A stretch of DNA of 64,000 bases. Origin: Bacteroidota bacterium (GTDB taxonomy: Bacteria > Bacteroidota > Bacteroidia > Bacteroidales > Prolixibacteraceae). Below the pieces are notes generated by a model that made no database searches, was not told where the DNA came from, and worked only from the letters and a program-made list of their open reading frames with translations. The stretch spans positions 24,967 through 88,966 of the forward strand of contig JAJRSD010000083.1 in assembly GCA_024278975.1 (NCBI GenBank), given 5' to 3'. The position numbers and the translations under genes were made by a program. Positions 63,760 to 64,000 of this stretch are shown one piece after another (position 1 is the first letter of the stretch; each line of letters begins with the position of its first letter).

Positions 63760-64000
63760 CTATTCCGGTTTGTAATCCATATAAGAAGGTGGAGCATTCT
63801 CAATTTCACTTCCCCACTGCTTGTTGGGTTTACTTCCCATAACAAGTTTTAGAGTTCCACCGTTCATTAAATCTTTGTGAGTAAACCAGGGTTTATTTAA
63901 TGGTTCTCCGTTAAAATATGCTTTCTGAATGTATTTGTTCTTTTTCGAACTCTCCTCAGCAACAACAGTAAACTTTTTACCATCAGGCAGGTCGATTGTG
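63760..64000 (-). CDS. GH92 family glycosyl hydrolase (alpha-mannosidase type), C-terminal 80 codons
   Basis: The frame open from the right edge ends with TAG at 63760-63762. It reads NKYIQKAYFNGEPLNKPWF, THKDLMNGGTLKLVMGSKP and NKQWGSEIENAPPSYMDYK. This is the typical C-terminal end of GH92 exo-alpha-mannosidases, which are usually over 700 residues. It suggests that mannan or N-glycan breakdown genes continue outside the window, consistent with a lyxose/mannose isomerase-like gene as neighbour. Confidence 0.85.
   Translation of the reverse strand, partial: TIDLPDGKKFTVVAEESSKKNKYIQKAYFNGEPLNKPWFTHKDLMNGGTLKLVMGSKPNKQWGSEIENAPPSYMDYKPE

Overview
This window is a piece of a low-GC Bacteroidota chromosome, most likely an anaerobic or facultative member of the Marinilabiliales/Prolixibacteraceae type. 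The evidence is a PorZ-like type IX secretion protein, T9SS-type C-terminal sorting domains, a TonB-dependent receptor with a CarboxypepD_reg-like N-terminus, Tat-exported Gfo/Idh/MocA oxidoreductases, DUF1080 and GH92 proteins, tandem DUF2807 proteins, and many promoters of the Bacteroidota form TAnnTTTG. No rRNA, tRNA or CRISPR array was seen.

Layout. 1-7017 (minus strand): a tight operon encoding a two-cluster Fe-S protein, a radical SAM enzyme, a DUF116-polyprenyl synthetase fusion, a small alpha/alpha-toroid terpene-cyclase-like protein and a squalene-hopene-cyclase-like DXDDT enzyme that runs off the left edge. A second, ordinary polyprenyl diphosphate synthase lies upstream. 7198-10850: an ArsR regulator, then a minus-strand stress-type operon (LELExWM repeat protein, PadR, PspC, DUF4252) behind a promoter with a clear inverted repeat. 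11497-15192: a TonB receptor and its partner lipoprotein. 15241-15822: a repeat-rich non-coding island. 15846-22998: nadA, a sugar isomerase broken by a stop codon, a Gfo/Idh/MocA oxidoreductase, an adenine-deaminase-like enzyme, mgtE and rsmA. 23185-30691: membrane, Nudix, MltF-like, porin and rdgB genes. 30688-37677: a YfhO-like membrane protein, porZ and a family-10-like glycoside hydrolase.

38561-41577 holds a BlaI/BlaR1-type system. Its promoter is overlaid by three operator-like palindromes at an exact 20-bp period, and its M56 sensor gene is split by a 156-bp MITE-like element with 17-bp terminal inverted repeats and a 5-bp target duplication. 41789-49739 holds a deoxynucleotide hydrolase, a CtpA-type protease, a Spy-like protein, two DUF2807 proteins, and M48 and M28 peptidases. 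49823-64000 is a sugar-catabolism-flavoured region with several broken genes: a Rieske/glutamate-synthase-like gene (frameshift), a DUF4143 ATPase remnant, a CotH-like protein and a D-lyxose-isomerase-like gene that both appear to lack internal segments, and the C-terminus of a GH92 mannosidase at the right edge.

The strongest candidate for an undescribed system is the left-edge cluster, which joins prenyl-chain synthesis, radical/Fe-S chemistry and class II terpene cyclisation. The second theme is gene decay and insertion of small non-autonomous repeats, with six or more disrupted genes in 64 kb.
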